Shown here in pieces: positions 9,433 to 17,951 of a DNA stretch of 64,000 nt. The translations under genes and the position numbers were made by a program. Under the pieces are notes generated by a model. That model did no database searches and had not been told where the DNA came from. It worked only from the letters and a program-made list of their open reading frames with translations. Position 1 is the stretch's first letter; every line of letters starts with the position of its first letter. Source of the DNA: Rufibacter psychrotolerans. GTDB lineage: Bacteria > Bacteroidota > Bacteroidia > Cytophagales > Hymenobacteraceae. Location: contig NZ_JAFFJV010000004.1 in the NCBI RefSeq assembly GCF_016924645.1, forward strand, positions 1 to 64,000, given 5' to 3'.

Positions 9433-10485
9433 ATGTTTTTGAGAAAACTGCTTTTCTTTCTTTTGCTCGCCTGCCTGGGTTTTACGGGGCACGTGGCAGA
9501 GGCTCAGAAAAAAAGAACCAACCGAGACTTGTTCAAGCGGCGGGCTCCCAAAATCAAGCAGGTGAAGCCTGACAATACGGTGATCATCAAACAGGAGACC
9601 TCACAGGACAGCGACAAACCCAACCGGGCCGAGTTTACCCCGGTCAAGAAGCTCTCCATTGTGAGCGAAGACACCAGCTCGCTGGACCTGGGCGAGCAGA
9701 GCATCGTGGAGATTTCTGAGCAGGTGCAGATGGATGACAGCGTATGGGTGAAGATTGCCGCCTACTATGCCATCTGGGATACCCGCAACATCAACCCTTA
9801 CCGCAAAGACGGCCGGCAGATTCAGGATACCATTGCCCTGAAACTGTATGACGCCAAGCACGGCTATGACATGCCCTTGGTGAAGACGCCGGTTACCTCA
9901 GACTTCGGGTTCAGGGGCTACCGCTGGCATTACGGCACAGACCTGGACCTGGACACGGGAGACTCGGTGAAGACCGCCTTTGACGGGGTGGTGCGTATTT
10001 CCAAGTGGGACGGCGGCGGCTACGGGAATTACCTGGTGGTGCGGCACGTGAACGGCCTGGAAACCCTGTATGGGCACCTGAGCAAACCCGTTGCCAAAGT
10101 AGGGCAGTTTGTGAAAGCCGGTGAGCTGATAGGCTGGGGCGGAAGCACCGGGCGCAGCTCGGGGCCGCACCTGCACTATGAGGTGCGCTACGAGGGCAAT
10201 CCCATTGACCCCGAGGAACTGTACGACTTTCCCGAGTACCTGCTGAAAGGAGAGAGCTTCAAGATTACCTCAGCGCTCTTTAACTATTATAACCGGGCGA
10301 AGAAGAAGACTTCTTCCTCTGCCGCCAGCCGGGCCCGGAGAGCCGTTTACCACAAGGTGCGCAGCGGCGAGGTATTGGGGTCCATTGCCCGCAAGTACGG
10401 GGTGTCCGTTTCCCAGATTACCCGCTTAAACCGTATCACCACCAGAACTACCCTGCGTATAGGCCGCAGCCTACGTATCAAATAA
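9433..10485 (+). CDS. Secreted M23 metallopeptidase with C-terminal LysM domain
   Basis: 350 aa. A signal peptide (LLFFLLLACLGFTGHVAEAQ) precedes a linker and a peptidase M23 domain (about 150-265) with zinc/catalytic motifs HYGTD (His166, Asp170) and HLHYE (His246, His248). A LysM domain follows (YHKVRSGEVLGSIARKYGVS, near 307-350). Such proteins cut peptidoglycan cross-links at the cell wall; LysM anchors them to glycan. The active-site residues are intact, so it is probably an enzyme rather than an EnvC-like activator. It is separated from bshB1 by only 6 bp, so the two are probably co-transcribed, although no functional link is obvious. Confidence 0.9.
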   Translation: MFLRKLLFFLLLACLGFTGHVAEAQKKRTNRDLFKRRAPKIKQVKPDNTVIIKQETSQDSDKPNRAEFTPVKKLSIVSEDTSSLDLGEQSIVEISEQVQMDDSVWVKIAAYYAIWDTRNINPYRKDGRQIQDTIALKLYDAKHGYDMPLVKTPVTSDFGFRGYRWHYGTDLDLDTGDSVKTAFDGVVRISKWDGGGYGNYLVVRHVNGLETLYGHLSKPVAKVGQFVKAGELIGWGGSTGRSSGPHLHYEVRYEGNPIDPEELYDFPEYLLKGESFKITSALFNYYNRAKKKTSSSAASRARRAVYHKVRSGEVLGSIARKYGVSVSQITRLNRITTRTTLRIGRSLRIK

Positions 10486-10491
10486 AGAATT

Positions 10492-11220
10492 ATGAAGCTT
10501 GACATACTGGCCTTCGCCTCGCATCCGGATGACGGAGAGCTGGGGTGCGTGGGCACCCTCCTGGCCCACAAGTCCCAGGGGAAAAAGATTGGCATAGTAG
10601 ACCTCACCCGGGGCGAACTAGGCACCCGCGGCACGGTGGAAACTCGCGCCCAGGAAGCGGCTGATTCCGCGGCAATCCTGGGGTTGGATGCCCGCGAGAA
10701 CCTGGGCCTTGCCGATGGTTTCTTCCGGAACGACGAGGAACACCAGCGCAAAGTCATCCAGGCCATTCGCAAATACCAGCCAGAGATTGTCCTGATGAAT
10801 GCCGTACATGACCGCCACCCAGACCATGGGCGGGGCAGCGCCCTGGTCTCAGAGGCTTGTTTCTACTCGGGCTTACGGCAGATCAAAACCCAGGGACCAG
10901 AGGGAGAGGAGCAGGCGGCCTGGCGACCCAAAGCCGTGTACCATTACATCCAGGACCGCATGATTACCCCCGACCTGGTGGTGGACATCACCCCTTACTG
11001 GGAAAAGAAGGTAGAAGCGGTAAGGGCGTTTAAAACCCAGTTCTTCAGCCAGCAAAGCCCTGACAGCGATGAACCCGCCACCTATATTTCAACCCCGGAG
11101 TTTATGCGCTTCCTGGAGGCCAGGGCCTTGGAGTTCGGCCACGCCATTGGGGTGACCTATGGCGAAGGTTTCACCCGGGAACGGTTTATCGGCGTAAGGA
11201 ACCTGTTTGATTTGATTTGA
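10492..11220 (+). CDS. bshB1: Bacillithiol biosynthesis deacetylase BshB1
   Basis: 242 aa. PIG-L/LmbE-type zinc deacetylase with HPDDGELG at residues 11-18 and HPDHGRGS in the middle, both metal and catalytic motifs. BshB1 removes acetyl from GlcNAc-malate to give GlcN-malate, the second step of bacillithiol synthesis. Total length and the C-terminal EFGHAIGVTYGEGF block match Bacteroidota BshB1 rather than generic LmbE proteins. bshA and bshC are not in the window. The coding sequence starts 6 bp after the M23 gene. Confidence 0.92.
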   Translation: MKLDILAFASHPDDGELGCVGTLLAHKSQGKKIGIVDLTRGELGTRGTVETRAQEAADSAAILGLDARENLGLADGFFRNDEEHQRKVIQAIRKYQPEIVLMNAVHDRHPDHGRGSALVSEACFYSGLRQIKTQGPEGEEQAAWRPKAVYHYIQDRMITPDLVVDITPYWEKKVEAVRAFKTQFFSQQSPDSDEPATYISTPEFMRFLEARALEFGHAIGVTYGEGFTRERFIGVRNLFDLI

Positions 11221-11301
11221 AACGGGAAGGTAGGTAGAGTTGCATAAGACCTTATAGATAAGTTAATTATGCCATCTAACTTGGTGCTTCCGATCCTGTA
11301 A

Positions 11302-11357
11302 GTACCCTAAAAGCAAGAGGCCCATCTACAGAGATGGGCCTCTTGCTTTTAGGGTAC
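11302..11357. terminator. Bidirectional terminator with a perfect 26-bp stem
   Basis: Left arm 11302-11327 and right arm 11332-11357 are exact complements with a 4-nt loop (ACAG); arms begin GTACCCTAAAAGCAAGAGG. It lies between the convergent genes bshB1 and accC. A stem this long is unusual for a simple terminator. The next base begins a copy of the 38-nt repeat. Confidence 0.75.
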
Positions 11358-11395
11358 GTTTTAAGGTTGTTATATGAGAAACAGCCTTAAAACGG
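11358..11395. repeat. 38-nt palindromic repeat, copy 4
   Basis: GTTTTAAGGTTG against CAGCCTTAAAAC with one mismatch; abuts the 26-bp-stem hairpin directly. Confidence 0.7.
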
Positions 11396-11417
11396 AGTTA
11401 TCTATTAGTTCTAAACG

Positions 11418-11491
11418 CATCTATGGCGCGGAAGTTACTGCCGTGACTTACTACCCGGCAAGTCACGGAAGTGACTTCCGCGCCATAGATG
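11418..11491. repeat. REP-like inverted repeat, 32-bp arms
   Basis: Arms 11418-11449 and 11460-11491 (starting CATCTATGGCGCGGAAGT) match at 30 of 32 positions around a 10-nt loop. It resembles repetitive extragenic palindromes or miniature elements rather than a terminator, as no T run flanks it. A similar-looking but different element lies at 41674-41765. Confidence 0.65.
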
Positions 11492-11628
11492 TTGTGAGCA
11501 AAGGCAAAGGTTCTCCCAACCTCATCTGCCTAAGATCACAAATTCGGCTGAGATACGTCTGAAATGATCTGAGAACAAACCAACGCTGCAGGAGTCGTTT
11601 AGATTCTCCTATGTAGAAACAATCCCCT

Positions 11629-11666
11629 GTTTTCAGGCTGTTTTCCAGCAAACAGCCTGAAAACAG
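11629..11666. repeat. 38-nt palindromic repeat, copy 5, at the accC 3' end
   Basis: GTTTTCAGGCTGTTT pairs perfectly with AAACAGCCTGAAAAC. It ends 2 nt before the accC stop codon and may serve as its terminator. Confidence 0.75.
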
Positions 11667-11668
11667 AA

Positions 11669-13177
11669 TTACTTTAACCGGTTCTTGCGCCAGTCAGATA
11701 TGCCTGTGGTGGTACCGCCCTGTGCGGCAGGAGCGGTGGTTGCTTTCTTCAGCTGGCCTGCGAACAGGGTCGCCAGCACGGCAGCAATTTCCTCCTCGTC
11801 CTGGCGCGGGGCGGCGCTTAGCACTGAAGGGTTCTGGAAGTACCGCTCAATGAACTTGGTGTCAAAGTTACCGGATCGGAACGCCTCATGCTCCATCACA
11901 AACTTCCCGAAGGGCAGGGTGGTTTCAATGCCGGTGATCTGGTACTCCTCAATGGCTCTGATCATTTTCTCAATGGCTTCCTGGCGGTCCTTGCCAAAGG
12001 TGACCAGCTTGGCGATCATGGGGTCATAGTAGATGGGAATCTCCATGCCTTCCTCAAAGCCATCGTCAACCCGCACGCCTAAGCCCTGGGGCCGTTTGTA
12101 GGTGGTGAGCGTTCCAATGTCTGGCAGGAAGTTGTTGGCCGGGTCCTCGGCGTACACGCGCAGCTCCAGGGCATGGCCGTTGATGGTAAGGTCTTCCTGC
12201 GAAAAGGAGAGAGGGTTACCTTCGGCAATCAAGATCTGTTCCTTCACCAGGTCCAGGCCGGTAATCTGCTCGGTGACCGGGTGCTCTACCTGCAGACGGG
12301 TGTTCATCTCCAGGAAGTAGAAGTTCATGTTTTCATCTAACAGGAACTCCACGGTGCCGGCCCCCACGTAGTCACAGGCCCGGGCCACGTCTACCGCGCA
12401 GCGGCCCATGGCGGCGCGCAGCTCGGGTGTAAGCACCGCCGAGGGCGCTTCCTCAATCACTTTCTGGTGGCGGCGCTGGATGGAGCACTCGCGCTCAAAC
12501 AGGTGCACAATGTTGCCGTGGGTATCGCCCAGGACCTGTATCTCAATGTGGCGCGGCGACCCGATGTATTTCTCAATAAAGACCGAGCCGTTCCCGAAGG
12601 CCGAGGTGGCCTCGCTCACGGCCAACTGCATTTGCTCCTCAAACTCAGAAACGTGTTGTACCACGCGCATGCCTTTGCCGCCACCGCCTGCGCTGGCTTT
12701 GATGAGGATGGGGAAACCTACTTGGGTGGCAATTTCCTTGGCAGCCTCCACGTCGGTGATGGCGTACTCAGTGCCGGGTACCATGGGAATGTTGTACTGG
12801 GCCACGGCCGCTTTGGCCGCTAGCTTGCTTCCCATCAGTTCTATCGCCTCCGGCGATGGACCAATAAAGGTGATGCCGGCCTCCTGCACCTTTTGGGCGA
12901 ATTCGGCGTTTTCAGACAGGAAACCGTAGCCGGGGTGAATGGCGTCAACGCCCAGGCGCTGGCACACCTCCAGAATCACGTCCATGCGCAGGTAAGAGGC
13001 GCTGGAGGCGGGTGGGCCCACGCACACGGCCTCGTCGGCGTAGCGCACGTGCAGGGCCTGGCGGTCGGCCTCAGAGTAAATGGCCACGGTTTTGATGCCC
13101 ATCTCACGGGCAGAACGCATGACGCGGAGGGCAATCTCACCCCGGTTAGCAACCAGAAGCTTGGTGATTTTTCTCAT
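11669..13177 (-). CDS. accC: Biotin carboxylase (acetyl-CoA carboxylase subunit C type)
   Basis: 502 aa. N-terminal LLVANRGEIALRV, ATP-grasp glycine loop KASAGGGGKGMRV (near 160-172), catalytic region FLEMNTRLQVEHPVTE and C-terminal ELRVYAEDP..F.P identify a biotin carboxylase. It carboxylates biotin on the carrier protein using ATP and bicarbonate. It has no biotinyl domain. The tail after residue 450 (QDEEEIAAVLATLFAGQL) is longer than E. coli AccC and resembles the second Bacteroidota copy that may serve propionyl- or other acyl-CoA carboxylases, so the exact substrate is open. No accB or carboxyltransferase gene is adjacent. Divergent from the serine palmitoyltransferase gene. Confidence 0.88.
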   Translation of the reverse strand: MRKITKLLVANRGEIALRVMRSAREMGIKTVAIYSEADRQALHVRYADEAVCVGPPASSASYLRMDVILEVCQRLGVDAIHPGYGFLSENAEFAQKVQEAGITFIGPSPEAIELMGSKLAAKAAVAQYNIPMVPGTEYAITDVEAAKEIATQVGFPILIKASAGGGGKGMRVVQHVSEFEEQMQLAVSEATSAFGNGSVFIEKYIGSPRHIEIQVLGDTHGNIVHLFERECSIQRRHQKVIEEAPSAVLTPELRAAMGRCAVDVARACDYVGAGTVEFLLDENMNFYFLEMNTRLQVEHPVTEQITGLDLVKEQILIAEGNPLSFSQEDLTINGHALELRVYAEDPANNFLPDIGTLTTYKRPQGLGVRVDDGFEEGMEIPIYYDPMIAKLVTFGKDRQEAIEKMIRAIEEYQITGIETTLPFGKFVMEHEAFRSGNFDTKFIERYFQNPSVLSAAPRQDEEEIAAVLATLFAGQLKKATTAPAAQGGTTTGISDWRKNRLK

Positions 13178-13225
13178 GTAGGTGGATACAGTTCGGTTGG
13201 TTTTTCAAAGAACGGGCATTCCGGC

Positions 13226-13233
13226 CAAAGTTA
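13226..13233 (-). promoter_or_regulatory. Promoter -7 box TAACTTTG of accC
   Basis: Exact TAnnTTTG match on the minus strand, about 49 nt upstream of the accC ATG. Confidence 0.5.
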
Positions 13234-13262
13234 AAAGGTCATTTTTTTGATCTAACTGGCAC

Positions 13263-13270
13263 TACCTTTG
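13263..13270 (+). promoter_or_regulatory. Promoter -7 box TACCTTTG of the serine palmitoyltransferase gene
   Basis: Exact TAnnTTTG match in the divergent region shared with accC, 111 nt before the preferred GTG start. Confidence 0.5.
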
Positions 13271-13380
13271 TATTTGACTACAATCAATGTAAATTTGCCA
13301 ACCTTTTAGGTCTTAATTTTTTGATTATAGTTGGGTGGGCACCACCCATCGCATCATTAACCGCCTTAACCCTATTTAAA

Positions 13381-14619
13381 GTGGATTTATTTGAAAAGTT
13401 ATTAGCCAACCGTGGACCGCTTGGCAGCCATTCCCATTATGCACACGGGTATTTTACTTTCCCTAAGTTAGAAGGAGAAATTGCTCCCCGCATGACCTTC
13501 AGAGGCAAGCAGGTGCTTACCTGGAGCTTGAACAACTACTTAGGCCTGGCCAACCACCCCGAGGTGCGTAAAGTAGATGCTGAGGCAGCCGCTGAGTACG
13601 GGATGGCTTTACCAATGGGCGCCCGGATCATGTCTGGTAACTCTAATAACCACGAGCGTTTAGAAAGCGAACTGGCCGAGTTTGTGCAGAAGGAAGATGC
13701 CTTTTTGCTCAACTTCGGGTATCAGGGCGTGGTGTCTATCATTGATGCCCTGGTAGACCGCCACGACGTGATTGTGTACGATGCCGAGTCGCACGCCTGT
13801 ATCATTGACGGAGTGCGTCTGCACCAGGGCAAGCGTTTTGTGTACCAGCACAACGACATGGAGAGCCTGGAGAAACAACTGCAGCGCGCCACCCGCCTCA
13901 CCAACGAAACCGGTGGTGCCATTCTGGTGATCACCGAGGGGGTGTTTGGCATGAGCGGCAACCTGGGCAAGCTGAAAGAAGTGGTAGCCCTGAAGGAGAA
14001 ATACAGCTTCCGCCTGTTCATTGACGATGCGCACGGCTTTGGTACCATGGGCGCCACCGGAGCTGGTACCGGCGAGCACCTGGGCGTGCAGGACGGCATT
14101 GACATCTATTTCTCCACCTTCGCCAAGTCTATGGCCAGCATTGGGGCGTTTGTGGCCAGCAATGAGCAGGTAATTGAGTACCTGCGCTACAACATGCGCT
14201 CGCAGACCTACGCCAAGTCGCTGCCTATGCCGCTGGTGGTAGGGGCCCTGAAGCGCCTTGAACTGCTGCGCACCAAGCCAGAACTGAAGGAGAACCTCTG
14301 GAAAGTGGTGAACGCCCTGCAGTCTGGTTTGCGCGAGAAAGGCTTCAACATTGGCACTACCCAGTCGCCAGTGACGCCGGTGCTGCTGAATGGCCAAATC
14401 CCTGACGCTACGGCACTTACGCTGGACCTGCGCGAGAACTACAACATTTTCTGCTCTATTGTGGTGTACCCGGTGGTGCCTAAAGATGTGATCATGCTGC
14501 GCCTGATTCCTACGGCCGTGCACACCATGGAAGACGTGGCCGAAACCATTGCCGCGTTTGAGGCCATCTCTGCCAAGTTAGATAAAGGACTTTATACTAA
14601 ATCTTCGGTAGCGGTCTAG
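13381..14619 (+). CDS. Serine palmitoyltransferase-like alpha-oxoamine synthase
   Basis: 412 aa from a GTG at 13381 (the protein reads VDLFEKLLANRGPLG). The frame is open back to a TTG at 13321, but that would add a hydrophobic leader not typical of the family. PLP-enzyme fold type I: RIMSGNSNNHERLE, DDAHGFGTMG and the PLP-lysine region STFAKSMASIGAF. The lysine context TFAKSMAS favours serine palmitoyltransferase over glycine C-acetyltransferase or 7-keto-8-aminopelargonate synthase. It would condense serine with a fatty acyl-CoA/ACP to start sphingolipid synthesis, as known in Bacteroidota. It stands alone; no ceramide genes are adjacent. Confidence 0.85.
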   Translation: MDLFEKLLANRGPLGSHSHYAHGYFTFPKLEGEIAPRMTFRGKQVLTWSLNNYLGLANHPEVRKVDAEAAAEYGMALPMGARIMSGNSNNHERLESELAEFVQKEDAFLLNFGYQGVVSIIDALVDRHDVIVYDAESHACIIDGVRLHQGKRFVYQHNDMESLEKQLQRATRLTNETGGAILVITEGVFGMSGNLGKLKEVVALKEKYSFRLFIDDAHGFGTMGATGAGTGEHLGVQDGIDIYFSTFAKSMASIGAFVASNEQVIEYLRYNMRSQTYAKSLPMPLVVGALKRLELLRTKPELKENLWKVVNALQSGLREKGFNIGTTQSPVTPVLLNGQIPDATALTLDLRENYNIFCSIVVYPVVPKDVIMLRLIPTAVHTMEDVAETIAAFEAISAKLDKGLYTKSSVAV

Positions 14620-14730
14620 AAACAGACTTCTTTAATAAAATAATACAACTGCTTATTTTTTTGCACCTTATTTTATAATTCCTATATTAGAGCCATTAAA
14701 CGAAATGTTAAACCATTAAAACAAGCTCTA

Positions 14731-14919
14731 ATGAACAATTTTTCCAAACTTAAGGATCTGGTTCTTTCTCTGGAGAGTGACTTCGAGAAATTCTACGAGA
14801 AGAAGAATTCAGCTGCCGGTACCCGTGTTAGAAAAGGCATGCAGGATCTGAAGAACATGGCTCAGGATATCCGCAAGGAAGTTCAGGACATGAAGAACAG
14901 CGAAAGCGCTGCCAAATAA
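14731..14919 (+). CDS. Histone H1-like small basic protein
   Basis: 62 aa: an acidic/helical first half (FSKLKDLVLSLESDFEKFYEKK) and a Lys/Arg-containing second half (RKGMQDLKNMAQDIRKEVQ). It matches the small histone H1-like (Hc1-related) proteins common in Cytophagales. Hc1 of Chlamydia compacts DNA; a nucleoid or DNA-binding role here is inferred from that family. It is a monocistronic gene closed by a strong hairpin. The low proportion of the usual Lys/Ala-rich tail means DNA binding is less certain than the name suggests. Confidence 0.75.
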   Translation: MNNFSKLKDLVLSLESDFEKFYEKKNSAAGTRVRKGMQDLKNMAQDIRKEVQDMKNSESAAK

Positions 14920-14944
14920 AATAAGTTGCTGTGAAATAAGATAT

Positions 14945-14984
14945 TATAGAAAAAGGTGGGCCCCAAAGCCCACCTTTTTCTATA
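14945..14984. terminator. Bidirectional terminator between the H1-like gene and tyrS
   Basis: TATAGAAAAAGGTGGGC pairs perfectly with its complement (17 bp) around a 6-nt loop, with A and T runs inside the stem, between convergent genes. Confidence 0.85.
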
Positions 14985-15009
14985 GAACCATACATATAAA
15001 AAAACCTCT

Positions 15010-15047
15010 GTTTTGGGCCAGTTTCCTAGAAAATCGGCCCAAAACAG
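15010..15047. repeat. 38-nt palindromic repeat, copy 6, with extended arms
   Basis: GTTTTGGGCC and GGCCCAAAAC sit within arms that stay complementary for 19 bp (15001-15019 with 15036-15054). It lies between convergent genes, 37 nt before the tyrS stop, and could end tyrS transcription. Confidence 0.8.
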
Positions 15048-15083
15048 AGGTTTTCTGTTTAACTAAATGGGAGGGAGATGAGC

Positions 15084-16391
15084 CTACTCCACCGCTTTTA
15101 CCAGGTAGTAGTTTTTCTTGCCTTTCTGCACCACCAGGTACTTGCCCTGCAGCAGGTCCTGGGTAAGGGCCTCGTCTGGCTTGGCTACTTTCTGGCGGTT
15201 AATGCTCACGCCGCCGTTCTGAATCATTTTTTTCGCTTCGCCCTTTGACTCGAAGATCTGGTTCTGGGTAAGCTCAGAAAGGAAGTCCACGGCTTGGGTT
15301 CCGTTTGCCAACTGATCTCTAGGAACCTCAATCTGCGGCACGCCTTCAAACACGGCCAGCAGGGTTTGCTCTGGCAAATTGCGCAGGGTCTCCAGGTCGC
15401 CTTTCCCGAACAGGATCTGCGATGCCTCCACGGCGCTCTCGTACTCTTCTTTGGAGTGCACGGTGGTGGTGACCTCGCGGGCCAGAGCTTTCTGCATCAC
15501 GCGCAGGTGGGGGGCCTGTTGGTGCTCGGCTACCAGGGCGGCAATCTCTTCCTGCGGCAGCAGGGTAAAGCGCTTTACCAGGTTTTCGGCCTCTTCATCG
15601 GCTACGTTGAGCCAGAACTGGTAGAACTTATACGGGCTGGTCATGGTGGGGTCCAGCCACACGTTGCCGCTCTCAGATTTCCCGAACTTGCTGCCATCGG
15701 CTTTGGTCACCAGCGGCGTGGTCAGGGCATAGGCCTTGCCGCCTTCCATGCGGCGGATCAGCTCGGTACCCGAGGTAATGTTGCCCCACTGGTCAGAGCC
15801 GCCCATCTGCAGGCGCACGTTCTTGTGCTTGTACAGGTGGTAGTAGTCGTAACCCTGCAGCAGTTGGTAGGAGAACTCGGTGAAGGAAAGGCCCTCGGCG
15901 CCGTTCTCGCCTTCCTGGGCGGTAATGCGCTTCTGCACCGACTCTTTCTTCATCATGTAGTTCACCGTGAGGTGCTTGCCCACCTGGCGCAGGAAGTCCA
16001 GGAACGAGAACTCCTTGAACCAATCGTAGTTGTTCACGATCTCGGCGGCATTGGCCACGCCGTCAAACTGCAGGAATTTCTCCAACTGCTTCTGGATGCC
16101 TTCCTGGTTGGCCCGCAGCACGTCCTCAGACAGCAGGTTGCGCTCCGCCGATTTCCCCGAGGGGTCCCCGATCATGCCCGTGGCGCCGCCCACCAGGGCG
16201 ATGGGCTTGTGGCCGGCCCGCTGCAGGTGCACCAGCAGCATGATGGTGGCCAGATTACCGATGTGCAGAGAGGAGGCGGTAGGGTCAAACCCAATATAGG
16301 CAGTGGTCATGCCTGCGTTGAGTTGGTCTTCGGTGCCGGGCATGGTGTCCTGCAACATGCCGCGCCAACGCAGTTCTTCAATTAAATTCAT
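15084..16391 (-). CDS. tyrS: Tyrosyl-tRNA synthetase
   Basis: 435 aa, class Ic synthetase. HIGN (HIGH signature) near residue 43, tyrosine-binding [12 protein letters not shown] and [15 protein letters not shown] (KMSKS signature) near 235 and a C-terminal S4 RNA-binding domain ([17 protein letters not shown]). It charges tRNA-Tyr in the cytoplasm. The standard bacterial TyrS layout is complete. On the minus strand two TAnnTTTG boxes precede it (16399-16406 and 16414-16421). Confidence 0.97.
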   Translation of the reverse strand: MNLIEELRWRGMLQDTMPGTEDQLNAGMTTAYIGFDPTASSLHIGNLATIMLLVHLQRAGHKPIALVGGATGMIGDPSGKSAERNLLSEDVLRANQEGIQKQLEKFLQFDGVANAAEIVNNYDWFKEFSFLDFLRQVGKHLTVNYMMKKESVQKRITAQEGENGAEGLSFTEFSYQLLQGYDYYHLYKHKNVRLQMGGSDQWGNITSGTELIRRMEGGKAYALTTPLVTKADGSKFGKSESGNVWLDPTMTSPYKFYQFWLNVADEEAENLVKRFTLLPQEEIAALVAEHQQAPHLRVMQKALAREVTTTVHSKEEYESAVEASQILFGKGDLETLRNLPEQTLLAVFEGVPQIEVPRDQLANGTQAVDFLSELTQNQIFESKGEAKKMIQNGGVSINRQKVAKPDEALTQDLLQGKYLVVQKGKKNYYLVKAVE

Positions 16392-16413
16392 GTGGCTTCA
16401 AATTTACGTGCGC

Positions 16414-16421
16414 CAAAGATA
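16414..16421 (-). promoter_or_regulatory. Promoter -7 box TATCTTTG of tyrS
   Basis: Exact TAnnTTTG match on the minus strand, 23-30 nt upstream of the tyrS ATG; a second match, TAAATTTG, lies even closer at 16399-16406. Confidence 0.5.
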
Positions 16422-16448
16422 GCAGGGGCGGGGGTTACTTGCCAGTGG

Positions 16449-16603
16449 TTCGTGATTAGTTTTTAGGGGAAGCTGCCAGATGAAAATGGTAGTTCCTGCC
16501 CCAGGAAAGTAAGCTGCCTGCATTTGTGATTTCATGCTCTTTTTGTGAAAAGTGCCTGAAAACGGAAAATCTGGAGGTCTTGAACAGGGCACACTAATCA
16601 CGA
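16449..16603. repeat. Inverted repeat pair in the tyrS-holA gap
   Basis: GTTCGTGATTAG near 16449 and CTAATCACGAAC near 16592-16603 are complementary. They bound about 130 bp without a coding frame, containing a degenerate 38-nt repeat (GAAAAGTGCCTGAAAACGG). It may be a miniature element. Confidence 0.4.
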
Positions 16604-16632
16604 ACAACTAACAACTGAAAACTAAAAAAGGG

Positions 16633-16640
16633 TACCTTTG
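16633..16640 (+). promoter_or_regulatory. Promoter -7 box TACCTTTG of holA
   Basis: Exact TAnnTTTG match, 40 nt upstream of the ATG at 16680. Confidence 0.55.
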
Positions 16641-16679
16641 GGGTTCAGAAGCATTGAACATCCCATCCCAGATCTTTCC

Positions 16680-17732
16680 ATGGCGCTTACCGCAGAAGAC
16701 ATCCTGAAGCAACTCAAGAACCGGGAATTTGCCCCGGTGTATTTCCTGCAGGGCGATGAGCCTTACTACATTGACCTGATCTCTGACTATGTTGAAGCCC
16801 ACGCGCTCAATGACATGGAGAAGGGCTTTAACCAGGTGGTGATGTACGGCAAAGACACCGATGTGCCCACCGTGCTCCTGCAGGCCAAGCGCTTCCCCAT
16901 GATGTCTGACCGGCAGGTGGTGATTGTGAAGGAAGCCCAGAACCTGCCCAACCTGGAGGCCGACCCCGAGAAAGACCCCGCCGCCAAACAGCTGGAGGCG
17001 TACCTCACCAACCCGCTGCCCTCTACCATTCTGGTGTTCTGCCACAAGCACAAAACCGTGGACGGCCGCAAGCGCCTGGGGAAACTGCTGAGCAAGCAGG
17101 CCGTGTTCCTCACCACCAAGAAGCTCTATGACAACCAGGTGCCCGGCTGGATCACCCAACACATCAAAAGCAAGAACCTGCTGGCCACCCCGCAGGCGGT
17201 GATGATGCTGGCCGAATACATTGGCTCAGACCTATCGCGTTTGGCCAATGAAATAGAAAAACTGGCCATCAACCTGAAGCCCGGGCAAACCATAGACGAG
17301 GGCCTGGTGCAGGAGAACATCGGCATCAGCAAGGAATACAACATTTTTGAACTGCAGAATGCGCTCATCCGGCAAGACGTGCTCAAGGCCAACCGCATCC
17401 TCAACTACTTTGAGTCAAACCCCAAAGACAATCCGCTCATCCCCAACCTGGTCTTGCTGTTCTCGTTTTTCACCAAACTGATGACGCTGCACCTGTTGCC
17501 CCAGATTACCGAGCAGACGGTAGCCAAGGAACTGGGGAACCGGGCGTTCCTGGCCAAGGAGTACCTGCTGGCCCTACGGGCGTACCCGTACCGGCGCGTG
17601 CTCCAGATCATTACCTTTATTCACCTGGCAGATCTGCAGAGCAAGGGCATTGAAGGCGGCTCCCTCACAGATGCGGCCATTCTGAAGGAGCTGGTCTTTA
17701 AAATCCTGCACCCGGTACCGGTGCTGCGCTAA
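16680..17732 (+). CDS. holA: DNA polymerase III delta subunit
   Basis: 350 aa starting MALTAEDILKQLKNREF. N-terminal AAA+-like fold with the family signature PVYFLQGDEPYYIDLISDY, and the internal LLSKQAVFLTTKKLYDNQVPGWI and YNIFELQNAL blocks. HolA opens the beta clamp within the clamp loader at the replication fork. The ATG at 16680 is chosen; the frame is open 14 codons further. The length is within the family range. It stands between tyrS (divergent) and the TPR/TonB cluster. Confidence 0.92.
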   Translation: MALTAEDILKQLKNREFAPVYFLQGDEPYYIDLISDYVEAHALNDMEKGFNQVVMYGKDTDVPTVLLQAKRFPMMSDRQVVIVKEAQNLPNLEADPEKDPAAKQLEAYLTNPLPSTILVFCHKHKTVDGRKRLGKLLSKQAVFLTTKKLYDNQVPGWITQHIKSKNLLATPQAVMMLAEYIGSDLSRLANEIEKLAINLKPGQTIDEGLVQENIGISKEYNIFELQNALIRQDVLKANRILNYFESNPKDNPLIPNLVLLFSFFTKLMTLHLLPQITEQTVAKELGNRAFLAKEYLLALRAYPYRRVLQIITFIHLADLQSKGIEGGSLTDAAILKELVFKILHPVPVLR

Positions 17733-17737
17733 TTCTT

Positions 17738-17775
17738 GTTTTGGGGCCGCTTTCGGGAAATAGGGCCCAAAACGA
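17738..17775. repeat. 38-nt palindromic repeat, copy 7, with extended arms
   Basis: GTTTTGGGGCC and GGGCCCAAAAC; complementarity continues outward to about 17731 and 17780. It lies 5 nt past the holA stop and is a plausible terminator. Confidence 0.75.
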
Positions 17776-17951
17776 GAATTTTTGTAGCGGGCTTAAATGC
17801 TAAAATTACTATATACACGTTTGCACCAAGTGGGTGGCCCCATAATTTAAGCTGCCGCTTACCCGCATTTTTTTCTAAATTTGAAGGACAGGCTAGTCGT
17901 GACACCGCAAAACTGCTTTCTATTTGCCGGCTGCCTAAAGCCTAATTAACT

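Noticed and set aside
16680..17732. holA start 14 codons upstream (16638)
   Set aside because: That start lies within the -7 box and transcription start area at 16633-16640; the ATG at 16680 gives the normal protein.
17736..17945. 69-codon frame between holA and the TPR gene
   Set aside because: It runs through a 38-nt palindrome and has no protein-like pattern.
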